The notes: a model not told the origin generated them from the letters alone. 64,000 nucleotides of DNA from Astrothelium macrocarpum (GCA_021030915.1 JAGEMR010000008.1:124001-188000); one strand, 5' to 3'. Shown: positions 43,861 through 56,051, counted from the stretch's first letter. Numbers and translations: made by a program.

Positions 43861-44803
43861 TGGTTATCCAAAGCGGACTAAATCGATATTCACTGGACCA
43901 GAAAAGTGGTGGCTAGTGAGACAGTGGGCGAATAGTCTGCATTGATAACAAATGAGTCAACTCTGAGCTCTACGATGTTTGTAACTGGGAGTTCTCCATT
44001 GAATTTGTCACATGGAGCCCAAGGTTTAATCTGTGTTGATACAATCCCACCGGTGTGATATTTCTCATATTTTATAGGTCCCCCTCAGTAGGACGTGTAA
44101 AGGAAAAAAACGAGTAGTGACACAAGAATACCAAGGTTGCTGTTGTGAAAAATCGCAGTCCGGCACTTCTTAGTTGTAATTTCATACACCAGGTAATCCC
44201 ACGATTGGGAAAGATATTCACGGAGATGTACGGAAGTCTAGGATTAATTATTGAGGAGACGAAAGTGCGCGACCAGCCTTGTAATTAGTGTTGCTACCTG
44301 GTAGTACTCTTGGCGATTGCTGACGAAGATTCTTTGACAAAAAGTGATTTCCAGCCATAGTTAGTGATTTGAGGGATCGGGATTGACTCATCAATAGTAA
44401 TTGACTTGGTGATGCGTATCAAATTTGTTCATTCGTTGCAACTTGGTTGATCCTTGCAGCCAAACTGCAGGACTGCAACTCACTTCCAATCGTGGGATAC
44501 GAGTATACCTTTACAACCTTCTACGAAAGAAAGAAAAGAGGTTGAGACAACGATATCGTTGTGCAGTTGGAGCGGAGTTGTAAGAGTCCAACCTAAACTC
44601 GATCTCTTTTCCCTGCAGAACGTGGCTGATGCTGCCTCACAGCGCAGCACGTCAATCCTCTCACTGCACTTGTACCTCGCTACGGCTCGGAAGGCGACAA
44701 CTCAAAACTTTTACTAGCTATTGAGGTCATCCTTTGCGTTAGAGAGCCAACTTCAACCTCAGTGCAAGCATTATAAAGTGGCAGCGGCCTTTTGGCCAAA
44801 ATC
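43861..44803. promoter_or_regulatory. HSF1 upstream region with 13-bp inverted repeat
   Basis: About 940 bases, presumed 3' UTR of the TMEM205-like gene and promoter/leader of HSF1. A perfect 13-bp inverted repeat (ATCCCACGATTGG at 44196-44208, its complement at 44486-44498) lies within it. No gene recognised. Confidence 0.45.
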
Positions 44804-47208
44804 ATGCAATCTCATCAATCCCGAAAGCGACCAGCTCCAGGAACATCTCCGTCCTCTCGACCAACACAGGAAGATTTTGAATTCCCAGTCATGAATGACG
44901 TTCAAATGCCTAACGACCAATACAACGACTGGACAGATCAAAACATTCTGGGCCAAACCGTCGCATCATATCCCAAAGTACCTCCATACGGCGATCCGTA
45001 TGCGCCAACCGCCAACTCCGCGCAATCGCTTCCAAACATTTCAAATCAGCTTATAAGACGAAGCAATCAAGGGTTGGCATCAAGAGAGGGGCAATATGAG
45101 AATGATGGATGGCTAGATGATGGGAATGCACAAGTGCAGCAAACAACATGGGATGAGGTTACGGATGAAGAAGATCTCGAACAGAAAGCGCTCGCTGCCA
45201 AAAAGGACGCACAAACAAAGAGAAAAACGATTCCTCCATTTGTGCAAAAGCTGAGCAGGTAAGATGGAGCTCACTACTTTCAAGTCTAGAGCTGACAGGG
45301 TCTAGTTTTTTGGACGAATCGAACAACACTGAACTCATCCGCTGGTCTGATGATGGGAATTCATTTATTGTGCTCGATGAAGATGAATTCGCCAACACCT
45401 TGATACCAGAGCTCTTCAAATCAAACAAATATGCCTCGTTCGTTCGACAGCTCAACATGTACGGCTTCCATAAAAAGGTTGGCCTATCTGACAATTCAAT
45501 GCGAGCAAGCGAGAAAAAAGCAAAAAATCCGAGCGAGTTTTACAATCCATACTTTAAGAGAGGGAGACCGGAATTGCTTTGGCTCATTCACAAGCCGAAA
45601 AGTGGAACACCCCATCCCAAGCGTAAACGAGAAGATCAAAGGGTCAAGCTGGGTGTTGATAGTAGTGATGAAGAAAAAAAGATAGCAGAGCCAAGCGGAG
45701 GCGACAGAGCTCAATTGAAACAAGTCGAGCCGAACAATGGCAATCAGAGCCAGGAATTGGCAACCTTGCCAAGCTCAGAATTACAGAATCTCCGACAAGA
45801 GTTACAGTCCCTACAAAGGCAGCAAAGATTTATATCCAAAGTCATTACTCAGGTTCGCGAGCAAAATCACCAGCTCTATCAGCAAGCAACTGCATTTCAA
45901 GCACTCCACGACCGACACGAGAATTCCATCAGTGCTATTCTCACTTTTCTGGCCACCTTCTACAATCGCAATGTTGAGGGAATAGGTGCGCCAAATCTCG
46001 CAAGCATGTTTGCTAATGCAATACCTCAAACTACCCAGCAACAAGGTACCGTCGAGGACATGGGGGACTATAGAGAGAGTGAAACAAATCCATCAAATCA
46101 GCTGCAAAGAGTTGCGCGAAGACCACAGTTACTCCTTCCTCCACCTACAGCCAAATCTCCGGCATCGCGAATTACGACAGAATCACCCGATCCGACACCA
46201 AGGAACGGACAAAACCAAGCGTCCGGCCAAACATTCAGTTCTGCAAGACCAGCTGCACAGTCTCGGCAGTATCCACCACGTGGCCAACCATCAGGCAGCA
46301 AAGAGCAAAATAATCTCATGGGATCCGATGCATCAGCCAGTGACATTATGGCTTTGATAAAAGATGCCAATGCATCTGCAGCCACTCCGACAAATGACGG
46401 TTCTTTTCAAGACTCTACGTCATTCGACTTTCCTGCGGCATTGTCACATTATCAATCGGCCAATGGCAATACACCACTTACACCCCAAGAACGAGATAAT
46501 ATGCTAGCGCTCATGGCAAAAGAACAAGGCGCATCGAATCCAAATGCCGCACAAGGATCCAATCACGCAAATTCGAATAACGCCCTTGTCACACCAAATC
46601 CGCCGCCAATGCCGTCGCTAGAAAGCTTTGCAGCAAATCAACAACAGCTCGATATGTTGCAACGTTTACAGCAAGAACAGGATGCCAAAGTGCAGAGCTT
46701 GGCCGATCGATTGCAGCCATTGAGCCCAACAGGTTCAATACCGGGTCTTCATAATGGTACTGGTTATTCTGGGATAGATGGCAATCCCGCTGATCTTGGA
46801 CCGCCGTCTGATTTGGATCTCAACAACTTCATCAGCAATGGCGATTATTTCACGGGTCAGGGTCAGACAGACGTGGGATTAGGCGATGGGACAGAAAACG
46901 GAAATGGTCTTTTTGATGCGCCGAATTTCGACATGGATTTTGGTGATCCTGACAGCACGGGTCTTGGCGCTGGAGGCGATTTTGATATTGGACCAGGTGA
47001 CAATTCCGGACTCGACGAGGCCGGATGGACAGGGGATTTCCCAGGTCAAAATCTACTCGATCCAGATCTAGATGGAAAAGGCAGAATTGTTGAAAGCGTT
47101 AGCAGCGAGGCGGCAAGCCCGGCGCCGGCAGGAGAAGAAGGTATATATGACGAGCACAGAGCAACTCAGACAGCTGGGAGGAGTCCTAAAAAAAGACGTT
47201 TGGGTTAA
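44804..47208 (+). CDS. hsf1: Heat shock transcription factor HSF1
   Basis: Two exons, 44804-45258 and 45306-47208, giving 785 aa. After a 140-residue variable N-terminus the HSF DNA-binding domain spans about 144-255: IPPFVQKLSSFLDESNNTE, then IRWSDDGNSFIVLDEDEF and the recognition helix region NKYASFVRQLNMYGFHKKV. A coiled coil for trimerisation follows (ELQNLRQELQSLQRQQRFIS onwards, about 315-380). The rest is Gln/Asn/Ser-rich and then acidic and Gly/Asp-rich (about 640-720), suited to transcription activation. The intron splits the DNA-binding domain after KLS, a common place in ascomycete HSFs. It is nuclear, binding nGAAn repeats. I call Hsf1 rather than Sfl1 from the KVGLSDNSMRASEKKAKN segment. 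Confidence 0.92.
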
Positions 47209-47817
47209 GTGTAAAATGTAAGAGTAGCGTTATTTAGCTTCACGACTTCACGAGTCCATGACTCAATGACCACGTTTGTAAACGTAAAAATGCTTCACGT
47301 ATCTTGTCTATCTTTGTATTTGAAGAAAATCAAATCGTTCTGCGGGCCTTTTCATTTGACGAGCGTGTGAGCGGGGCCAGCGTTCCGCTTGATCATTCGC
47401 AGCAGCGCCAGGAAACGCCAGCAGCTGGTTCAATATCAGTCTCGTAAAAGTCATGGCCAAATAAATGCTCAGTTGTGACGACACGCTATAAGACAGATGT
47501 GGTATAATATGCTTGACCAAGTTGTGGAAGCTCTATGAATGACCGCAATGATCATGTGCATTTGCTCGGCCTCGACTAGTGATGCGGACGAAATTAGTCC
47601 AGATGGACATAACTTGAGAAATCATGGATTGTATGGGCGGGGAGCTTTGGGGCCTTGATGAAATGCATAGGTAGAAGAATTATGCTGACGGACGAATGCA
47701 TCAGGGGGCCCCTCCTAGGTTGGCCAACCAAACTGGACCGAAGCCATGATGCAGTCAGCAATAGGATTTCATCAGAGATCATTGAGGAAGATTGTGATTA
47801 TGTTCAAGCCAACACGT
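47209..47817. other. Convergent spacer HSF1/UFD1
   Basis: About 610 bases between convergent stops. Presumed 3' UTRs; nothing else recognised. Confidence 0.5.
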
Positions 47818-49064
47818 TCACCTTGGTGTTGACGTTCCAGAACCTGGGCCAGATTCCCCTCCTTTTTTCTTCCTCAGAGACTGACCTTGGCCTTGGAACT
47901 TGGGCTGATTATCATCGCTAGGGCCACTCTCTTTCCCCTTGATAGGCTTGATTTCGTAGCCAAAGAATAGTTTTCCGGGGGGTAGCCTTAATGGCTGAGG
48001 ACCGTTGTCTCGTCGCATGTTTGACGCAGCCGCCTGGTTTGTTGATGCACCTTGCACAGGTGTTGATGGCTTAGGTGTCGGTGCTTTGCCCGCAATTCCC
48101 TTTTTAGCAGTGAGACGATGTCCTTGGGATCCGAAGTTGGAGGATGTTGCTCTTGCACCGGCAGCAACGGAATCTGAAGATGGAGCAATTGCAGCATAAT
48201 TGATTGCCTGACTCATGGTACCATGAGGTTGGATATGACCAGGTGTCAACTTTCCCCCAGGTTTACCTACAGCGCTTGATGGCGTACTAGCGCCTGTTCT
48301 TGATGGCTCCTCGTATCCTATAGGGGGTGCAAAATCAACCGAAAGATCGGTTTCAAGGGTACAAATGGCATGCTTTTGCGGATCATCGGGTTTTACCTCG
48401 AGAACTGCAATCGAATAGACCGAATCATTGTATGCAAATGTGAAAATGTCACCTTTTGTGAGACAAGAGAAATTTCGAAAGGCATTCTCAAGTACAGCTT
48501 TCGGATCCGAGATTTCCAGAAAAGAGGTGTCTTGTGGTTGAAGTTTGATGAAGCTTCCGAGAGGCAAGTCGGTGGATTTGACTTGAAGAAAATCACCAGG
48601 TTCAAGCAGGAGCGTTTGCATGAGCTGGCAAAATTGTCAGACCTCTGTTACAAATAGCTGAGAAGAAAACCTTCAAAGTTTCGTACCCAATGTGGTAAAT
48701 AAATCTTTCCTTCCTCTGCAATAAATTCCAATACACCAGCATGTGTGTTTCTTTGCTTCTGTCCATTGATAAGTTCGAAGAGCATCGGATAAGTAATGTG
48801 CAATCGGGTGAGCTTGTCCAAGGCACTGGCAGGCAAGAAGACCTTGCCTCCATGGTTTGCATTCTCACGATCTGGACCCGGCATCATAACTACGGGATAG
48901 CAGCGATAAAACTCGTCGAAACGTCTAGGAGGTGGTCCGCCACGCCGAAGCATGGCGGCCTGGTACATTGCCATAGGATCGTCTTCATCGTAGAAGCCAG
49001 GGTTGTACTGCTGTAAAGTTGTTAGTGAGAAATGGTGGGGTATGTAGGAATGTATATCTACCAT
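47818..49064 (-). CDS. ufd1: UFD1, Cdc48 cofactor
   Basis: Three minus-strand exons: 49064-49062 (the start codon only), 49010-48687 and 48624-47818, giving 377 aa. The intron after ATG has a GTAGAT donor and ends CTCACTAACAACTTTACAG, a textbook branch site and acceptor. The protein reads MQYNPGFYDEDD and then the UFD1 N domain: RRFDEFYRCYPVVMMPGP, ASALDKLTRLHITYPMLFEL and QTLLLEPGDFLQVKSTDLP. The C-terminal half is Pro/Ala/Ser-rich with the conserved LFFGYEIKPIK. Ufd1-Npl4 feeds ubiquitylated proteins to Cdc48/p97 in ERAD. Reading through the first intron gives a different N-terminus (MVDIHSYIPHHF), which I consider wrong. Confidence 0.9.
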
Positions 49065-49409
49065 CTTCTTGAAAGTGATTCGGAGTTGATGTAGCTTTAA
49101 GCTTGAATCAAATGCAAAGAAATGTTTGAAGAAGGAAGCGATATGCGGACAACTGTTTGACGTTAGTCGTTCCAGTTGTTAAATGTTGCTCAAGCTCGAG
49201 GCAAGCACAAACGCGACACGACTCCGAAGCGGGATGACGCAGGACTCGCATCCGACACACTTCGCCTTCACCCATCATTATAATCACTCCTTGTATTGAT
49301 TCTATAAAAGGTGGAGAGCTCTAGTCAATCTCATGACCTTTTTCTTATTGCGCCATCACCATATTTGACTTGTATCACACCATTGGCATCACGGCAAAGA
49401 GTGAATAAT

Positions 49410-50768
49410 ATGCAATCTACACGAAATACCTTCGCACCACGTCCGAAACGTAGCGGCGAGGAGTTTGCTCGCAATCATGACCACGAACAAGAACCATCTT
49501 CCAAAAAACCTAGATTTGATCGGCGCAATCCTTCAACATTAGCCCCAGATGCGCCGGAGGAAGATGCTATACTGGAGCTCGATGAAATTGGCAAGGGCGG
49601 CGCGCAAGCAAAACGAAATGCCGTCAACCTCGATGGCTACGAATCTGACAGCTCAAACGAGAATTTCGACACACGAGCAAATGCAAAAGCAGAACTTGCA
49701 AACAAAGAAAAGAGGCAAAAAACGGCTCCCTCGAAAGACGAAGAGGAAAACGACATGTTTGCAGATCTTGACCAGGTCGACGGCGATGAAGATGAGGAGC
49801 TGCTCCAAGAAGGGAAGAAACCCAAAAAAGGAGTCAGGTTCTTAGACGAGACCGAAATCGAGGGGCAAGAAGGTCACAGTAAATCTGGTGGTCACGTTTC
49901 GGCAGATTTCACATTAACCAACCAAGCTACGGACCGAGATGTAGCGGAGAGTAGCAGCGATTCTGGTGGCGAAGAAGAGCGTGATCAAATTGGTTCTGAT
50001 GTTGATGAAGAGCTGGGTGCTGGAGCCAAAAAGAAGCACGCTCCCAAGTTGGACGCTTTTAACATGAAGCGAGAAGGAGAAGAAGGCCGATTTGATGAGA
50101 GCGGGAACTTTATCCGCAAAGCTGCAGACCCCGACGCTATCCATGATTCATGGCTATATGGTTTATCCAAAAAAGACATGAAGCGCGCAAAAGAAGCGCA
50201 AGAGAAACGAGATGAAGACCGAAGAAAGCAGACTGCTGCCGACGATGCGATCTTGACAAGTGATATACTTGATACGCTCATCTCTCACATGGAAACCGGA
50301 GAAACAGTGTTAGAAGCACTCGCCCGATTAAACAAGAAGAAAAAGGCCAAGTGGCAGAAGAACAAACGCAAGGGTGCGGATAACATGGATTTGGATGGCG
50401 ACAAGTCTACACAGGACCCAGCAGAGATCAAACGCAAAGAGGAAGTTGAAGTAATCACTGGAGCAGCAGATCAACTTTACTCGCGGGGACAGCCTGATAT
50501 ATATGATGCCGAACGTGAAATACTCATGCGACAGTATGCACGAGAGACGGGCGAGAATTGGGATTCAAAAAAGGCTGCCAATGAATCAGAGTCAAACAAC
50601 ACGGATCATTGGCAATACCGATGGGCGGATGGACGAGATGGAGGAGAGGCTCATGGACCGTACGATGGTACAATAATGATGGCTTGGCAGGATGCAGGCT
50701 ACTTTGGAGAGGGAGTAGAGTTTCAAAGGGTTGGAGATGATGCATGGGGGAGCTCGCTCGTTTTTTGA
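49410..50768 (+). CDS. lin1: LIN1/CD2BP2-like GYF-domain protein (U5 snRNP)
   Basis: Single-exon 452-aa protein from the ATG at 49410. The N-terminal two thirds are charged and disordered, with the conserved short blocks VNLDGYESDSS and GVRFLDETEIEG, and a helical segment around EEGRFDESGNFIRKA then DSWLYGLSKKDMKRAKEAQ. The C-terminus is a GYF domain: HWQYRWADGRDGGEAHGPYD, then MMAWQDAGYFGEGVEFQRVG. This order is that of CD2BP2/Lin1, which associates with the U5 snRNP and leaves before the tri-snRNP is complete. The start codon is 345 bases from the divergent UFD1 start. The second spliceosomal gene in the window besides CWC27. Confidence 0.9.
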   Translation: MQSTRNTFAPRPKRSGEEFARNHDHEQEPSSKKPRFDRRNPSTLAPDAPEEDAILELDEIGKGGAQAKRNAVNLDGYESDSSNENFDTRANAKAELANKEKRQKTAPSKDEEENDMFADLDQVDGDEDEELLQEGKKPKKGVRFLDETEIEGQEGHSKSGGHVSADFTLTNQATDRDVAESSSDSGGEEERDQIGSDVDEELGAGAKKKHAPKLDAFNMKREGEEGRFDESGNFIRKAADPDAIHDSWLYGLSKKDMKRAKEAQEKRDEDRRKQTAADDAILTSDILDTLISHMETGETVLEALARLNKKKKAKWQKNKRKGADNMDLDGDKSTQDPAEIKRKEEVEVITGAADQLYSRGQPDIYDAEREILMRQYARETGENWDSKKAANESESNNTDHWQYRWADGRDGGEAHGPYDGTIMMAWQDAGYFGEGVEFQRVGDDAWGSSLVF

Positions 50769-53028
50769 AATTTTAATCAATGGGGAATGTCGTGTCGTCG
50801 TATGACGGTAATTTCATGCAAGATTCCAAATCAGACGGGCTGTATCAATATAGGATGGCATATCTCCCGTCTGTCTCGGAATGTAAAGTTGTATCATTTT
50901 TTCACATGATGGTAACGTCAGACTTCGATGCCTTGTACCCGATACTTCAGGTCGGGTACCGTCAAAACGTCACATGACTGAGTCTGTATGCGGGTGTCAG
51001 ATTTTCTGGAACCGCTCCTTGTAAGAGCGAGCCAGTCAAACAAGAGTATCGAGACACCGTTGGTGACTCGATGTTCGATCCTATGCAGTAGCGAGCCGTC
51101 TTTGACATCGGCACCTTGCAACAAACATCAGAAGCAGGCCTATTGCAGACAAAGCAATAAAAGCCACGGCAGTGGAACAACGCCTCATCACCTCTAGCCG
51201 CCCGCGGTGGTGAGGAGAAGAGGAGAGTAGAGTAGATGCTCACATCGGGGGCAGAAATTCCCGTCGTGCTTGACCAAGACAATCAAGTAATGGTAAGTCA
51301 TGATACCCAGCTGATTTCACGTCGAACGATCAATGCGCTCACGACGCAAGCAGGCAAGGTTCATGGTGGGGGATCGTCCATGTACATGTACCAACTCTTA
51401 CAGAAAACTGCACAGAGCATCAAACATCACATTCTTATTGCAGCACATAACATTCATGTCTTGAGCATGAACACACCCTTCGATGTAATGCGACACTCTT
51501 CTGCAGTCAGATTCTAACATTTGTAAGCTATCCCCGTCCTGTGCCATCCTTCCTATGCTCGCCGGCGGGATGAACGACAAGGAGCGGCCCGCGCGCAAGA
51601 GCGTAGTGGATCCTAGGGATCTACTCCCTAACTTGCCCAAGTACTGTACTCAAACGACAAAGGTTCCATGATAATGTCCATTGAGCGCATTTCCTCCCTT
51701 CAGGGGCTCGAACAAGATAAGCGAAGGGATCAACTTGAGTTCCTACCGCATGCAGCACTAGTCATCGTGTTGTTGAATTGGGGACTGAGCCGGATGCGGA
51801 CGGGGGGAGACGGGGACGGGCAGGACGGCAGAGGGTTTCAGGAGTCATTGGATGGGGAACGACGTTAGACTTTGGACTACACGTTAGCGAACCATGTGCT
51901 TCTTCAGATAAGTCGGGCTTGGGTTGCGCGAAAGGGAAAATGGGCGATTGCTGTGTGAGGCCCGATCCGCAGCCAGTAGTCAGCCAAGCCAGGTCGAGCA
52001 GAACATGGTCGGTCAAGTCGGGTGGATGGGCAAGCATATTCAGCGTCTGATACCGTGCTGGCAAGGATGCGCTTTTTGAGGACAGCGTCTGAGTCCGGGG
52101 CTGCAGCGTCGACCAAACGCAGCGGCAGTTGCAGCTTGACGCGATCCAGTGGACGACCACATGGTTGATCACAAAGGCCGGCCAGACGAGCCATGCGCGT
52201 CCTTTACCCGCGGTTGGCTCGCCGTGGAACGGATGACCTGCAGCAGACACAGCTCGACCACGATAGAAAATTGGCGGAGCTGCTGCCGGCTCACGTCTCC
52301 TGACTGCAGAGGCCCCCCCCTCTCTGCCATTCGCCGCTGGTGCTTTGCTGTGCTCTGCTGCGTGCTGTGCTGTGCGGTGCTTAGCCTTGCCCTCCGTGCT
52401 GGGCGTGTGCGGCAATCATCGGTGCGTGCTGGGAGATTGCTTGATCCTTCTTTCATTTTTCAACCCATCCGGCGGGCCTTCTTTTGATTATATACCCACA
52501 GGGGCTGGGCTGCGCTAAACCCTCGTCTCCAAGGAATCGCCAGCCAGGCCAAAGCTCAAGGACCGACAGCCTAACTTTTCTGCACCGCACAACCACGCCT
52601 GCTCTCTTCTCCTCATCCTGCGTCCGCAACCTCTACAGCTCATCATCTGCTCCTCGCCTCCCTGTGCTCGTGTCGTCCTGTGTGCAACCTGTCAGCACCT
52701 TCGTTAGATTCTGCTGACCATCGGTCGGCAAGCGCTTCCGCACGGCAAAGTCTGCGTTGCCCCTGCTGGGAGAGGCGTGTACGTGTGTACCCAGGAGAAG
52801 GTACTCTCGTACCATCGCCTCTGCGCCAAAAACCCATCCATCCATCCACTCACTCACTCCATCCCCACACTCTTCCTTTTCCTTTGCGACCTTCTTCTCT
52901 TGTCGCTGCCTACCTCCATCGACCGTTCGCCCGTCTAATAAGCAAATGCAAGCAAACCTTCTTTGACGTCCTCAAGGTTCGCACGTTCTGCGACCCACTC
53001 TCATTCACTAATAGACATTGCAACGGCC
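50769..53028. promoter_or_regulatory. Long upstream region and pyrimidine-rich leader of PIN4-like gene
   Basis: 2.26 kb with no convincing gene. ORFs of up to 217 codons on the minus strand (51762-52415) are Arg/Ala/Pro-rich without recognisable domains. The part 52300-52960 is strongly C/T-rich on the plus strand, as in long 5' leaders of fungal regulatory genes. Confidence 0.45.
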
Positions 53029-55023
53029 ATGATGAGCAATCTTTCCAACCAGGACATGTATTATGAAAACCCTGCGGCGCGATCGCCTGGATCACAGCGT
53101 CATCAACCGCAGACGCTGCACCGACAACCATCCCGCCAGTTCGACGCTTATGGACAGTTTCCCACCGGCTTATATACAGCAGAAGACCACGCTGCACGCT
53201 ATGATCAGCCACGATACAATGACCGGATGAATGCTACAGTTCACGGAAGTTATGGCGGCTTTGATGTGGGTCTTGCTCAAGCATGGAATAACAACGGCTT
53301 CGGCCAGAATAATAATCTTGCTGCCTTGGGAGCGACCCAACGAAGAAATCCTTCACGGGCCCGGGGCGCTTTGCCAGCTGTATGCTATTCATCTACTTTT
53401 TTCTTGGTCAAAAAATGTCCAGCTAATATCGATTTTCAGGCTTGGATGGATCAATCTCAGCAAATGCCTGGCATTCCACCGGTCCCTCAGCTTAATCTTC
53501 AGATGCGAGGACCAGAACCTCCAAACCCGGATCCAGATGATGAACTGATTCCTACAGCGATTGTAATCAAAAACATCCCGTTTGCAGTGAAAAAGGAACA
53601 ACTGGTTGGGCTCATGACTGAAATGCATCTTCCCTTGCCGTATGCCTTCAACTATCATTTCGATAATGGGGTTTTCCGAGGTCTTGCTTTTGCCAACTTT
53701 ACGACTGCAGAAGAAACCCAGGTCGTCATTGAACACATGAATCATTTTGAGCTTCAAGGTCGCAAACTGAGGGTCGAGTACAAAAAGATGCTTCCACTCG
53801 CTGAACGGGAAAGAATTGAAAGAGAAAAGCGCGAACGACGTGGACAACTGGAAGAGCAACATCGGCCCATAATATCATCTCAACTTAATAACCAACCTTC
53901 GCTTTCGTCCATGTCCTCCCATATCCCAGCCACCTCGCCTTCACCAGTCTCAGCGAGGAATCTAAAGGCCAGCGATGTGCACTCTATGGGGTCTGGAAGC
54001 GTGCCAGCTGGCCTTATGGATGTTGACTTCAATGATCCTGAGGCTCTACGGTTTTACTCTCAGCTCTTGCTTTTTAAAGAGGATCTCGGCCGGGACTGCC
54101 TTGTATTTCCAGCCAATCTGTCGCCTCCACAACGACGAATTGTACACACGCTTGCCCATCACATGGGACTCTTCCACGTCTCGAAAGGAGATGGTGATCA
54201 GCGCCAGGTCCATATTTACCGTTCGTCTGGCGGTAGTCTTAGTCCACCCATGTCGGCCCATCCCTCACTGCATGATCCTCAACGTCGGGCTCTCAATAGG
54301 TCAGCCACTACGGATTTCAGCGACGTGCGGGCTTCTGAAAACGTGTATGGCGCGGTCGGCCGTCAAGCCTCGGGCTATCTCTTTCCAGAATCTCCAGGGG
54401 GCGGTGGACTGACCGCTGGTACTAATTTGCGCGCTGCCAAATCGTTTGCAGACCTTCGATCCTACACTCCGTCTCCAGTGCCTTCGACTGCCAGCTTCCC
54501 ATTTACAGGCAACAACGCTGGGTTTGGCAGATTGGCTGTAGGAGTTGAACATGGTCCTGGTCATAATAGTGCATCTACTGCAACTCCGAGTCTCACACCT
54601 ACGGCAACTACCATGTCCGCTCGAGATGAGGGCATGTTGGTCAACGGGCTCGGCCACATGACTCTTGGCGGATTTGGAAACGCCCATGGACAGGCAAACA
54701 ATGGTTCACCCCGAGGCCTGCGGGGAATGATGTCGTGGGATCGTAGTAATGAAAGTATTGGTGCCCCACCCGGACCAGGGCCGATTGGAGGACACAGAAC
54801 ATTTGGAAATTCGAGTAATGGGACGTACGATCACACTAGTCGGGAAAGGGCAACGCCTGGAAACATACCCATGAGACAACCACGGGGCCCTCTATCAGAC
54901 CGTGGATCTGGATTTGGAGGCCCAGGTCAGGCGTCAGGAAGACCACGGCAAAATGGACATACCAGCAGAGGCAGCGACGAGCTAAGCTCCCAGAGTGGTG
55001 TGGAAATTGTTGTTGGGGATTGA
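53029..55023 (+). CDS. RRM + R3H RNA-binding protein (PIN4/Cip2 type)
   Basis: Two exons, 53029-53379 and 53440-55023, giving 644 aa. An N-terminal Gln/Asn/Tyr-rich region leads to an RRM at about 154-235 (TAIVIKNIPFAVKKEQLV for RNP2; RGLAFANFTTAEE for RNP1). A charged helix (LAERERIEREKRERRGQ) and an R3H domain at about 316-380 (DPEALRFYSQLLLFKED, then RRIVHTLAHHMGLFHVS) follow, and the remainder is low complexity. This combination defines the yeast Pin4 / S. pombe Cip1-Cip2 family, cytoplasmic RNA-binding proteins linked to stress and checkpoint responses. The 60-nt intron has no stop and is in frame, so intron retention would insert 20 residues. I chose splicing because of its GTATGC donor, GCTAAT branch-like site and TTTTCAG end. 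Confidence 0.87.
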   Translation: MMSNLSNQDMYYENPAARSPGSQRHQPQTLHRQPSRQFDAYGQFPTGLYTAEDHAARYDQPRYNDRMNATVHGSYGGFDVGLAQAWNNNGFGQNNNLAALGATQRRNPSRARGALPAVCYSSTFFLVKKCPANIDFQAWMDQSQQMPGIPPVPQLNLQMRGPEPPNPDPDDELIPTAIVIKNIPFAVKKEQLVGLMTEMHLPLPYAFNYHFDNGVFRGLAFANFTTAEETQVVIEHMNHFELQGRKLRVEYKKMLPLAERERIEREKRERRGQLEEQHRPIISSQLNNQPSLSSMSSHIPATSPSPVSARNLKASDVHSMGSGSVPAGLMDVDFNDPEALRFYSQLLLFKEDLGRDCLVFPANLSPPQRRIVHTLAHHMGLFHVSKGDGDQRQVHIYRSSGGSLSPPMSAHPSLHDPQRRALNRSATTDFSDVRASENVYGAVGRQASGYLFPESPGGGGLTAGTNLRAAKSFADLRSYTPSPVPSTASFPFTGNNAGFGRLAVGVEHGPGHNSASTATPSLTPTATTMSARDEGMLVNGLGHMTLGGFGNAHGQANNGSPRGLRGMMSWDRSNESIGAPPGPGPIGGHRTFGNSSNGTYDHTSRERATPGNIPMRQPRGPLSDRGSGFGGPGQASGRPRQNGHTSRGSDELSSQSGVEIVVGD

Positions 55024-56051
55024 ACTGAACATCAAAGTAACCGGGAGTCGCATTGTAATAGGGCAGGAAGAGATGCCTCCCAGAAGAGAAATGCATAAAA
55101 GTCGACAAGACTGATGTGGAGGAAGAGGCTGAATTTTTTTCGACACGGCCTGCAGACTTGACCTTCCCCTTCACCTACACACACCTACACCTCTATCTAA
55201 TAATGACGAACACGACGAATGACGTCCACGACCGCACAACGACCGGTAGATCTAAATCATATCTTGGGTTCACACCCTAACGGATGCATGTTTTGGAGAT
55301 TTGGACACGCGGTGCATCAGAAAAAATTTTTCCCAGTCACGATCACGAATGCAGACACAGGACAGAAACAAGTTCTTGGAGCGCGAGGAGCTGGTTGTTG
55401 TTGGGCACTCGTATGGGATCGGTTTGTTGTTCTTTTGCTTCATTTCTTTCTTACTGGGGAGATTGAGCAAATTCTTGAATTCTTTTCTCTCCTTTTTCCT
55501 CGGTTACAATGTATTAATGGTTCCATACCTGCTTGCTCTCTGATGGCTTCAGCTTTTTTATTGGTTCATTTGCATTCCCGACTTTGCATCCTCGAAGACA
55601 GTACACTACATATCGTAATAATTGAAAACCTGGCGTTTGCAGACCATCTCTGACAAACTAGACGCGCATTGACCGTGTAATCGTGAGCGTGGAGTGAGTC
55701 TTGGAATATTGTTTGCAAAGCTTCGCGCATGACCACAGAAATGTTTACATACACCAACGCGTAAGCAGTCACCAGTCCTACAAGAAACCCATGGATCTAG
55801 GCATAATGTTCAGTCATGCTGATTGAAATATGCATTCACTTGGATATACTACTATCTGGTCTGTTGATAAATTGGCGAATCTGGGTATGGGGGATCTGGA
55901 TCAGAAGCACATATCAGGCACCATCCCATTAAGTGCAAACCACAATTCAGAAGTCGAATCCATCTCCCGCTTCGCGTCTTCATCGTTTCATAGAAACTAA
56001 AGTACAATGACTTTGACAACCCCGAACACCGTGTCCCGCCCATAGCCGAAA
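55024..56051. other. Convergent spacer, no gene seen
   Basis: About 1 kb between the stops of the PIN4-like gene and H2A.Z. A 144-codon plus-strand ORF at 55219 has no recognisable domain. Probably long 3' UTRs. Confidence 0.45.

Noticed and set aside
51762..52415. 217-codon minus-strand ORF upstream of the PIN4-like gene
   Set aside because: Low-complexity Ala/Arg/Pro composition, no motif; overlapping ORFs in several frames point to GC-rich leader DNA.
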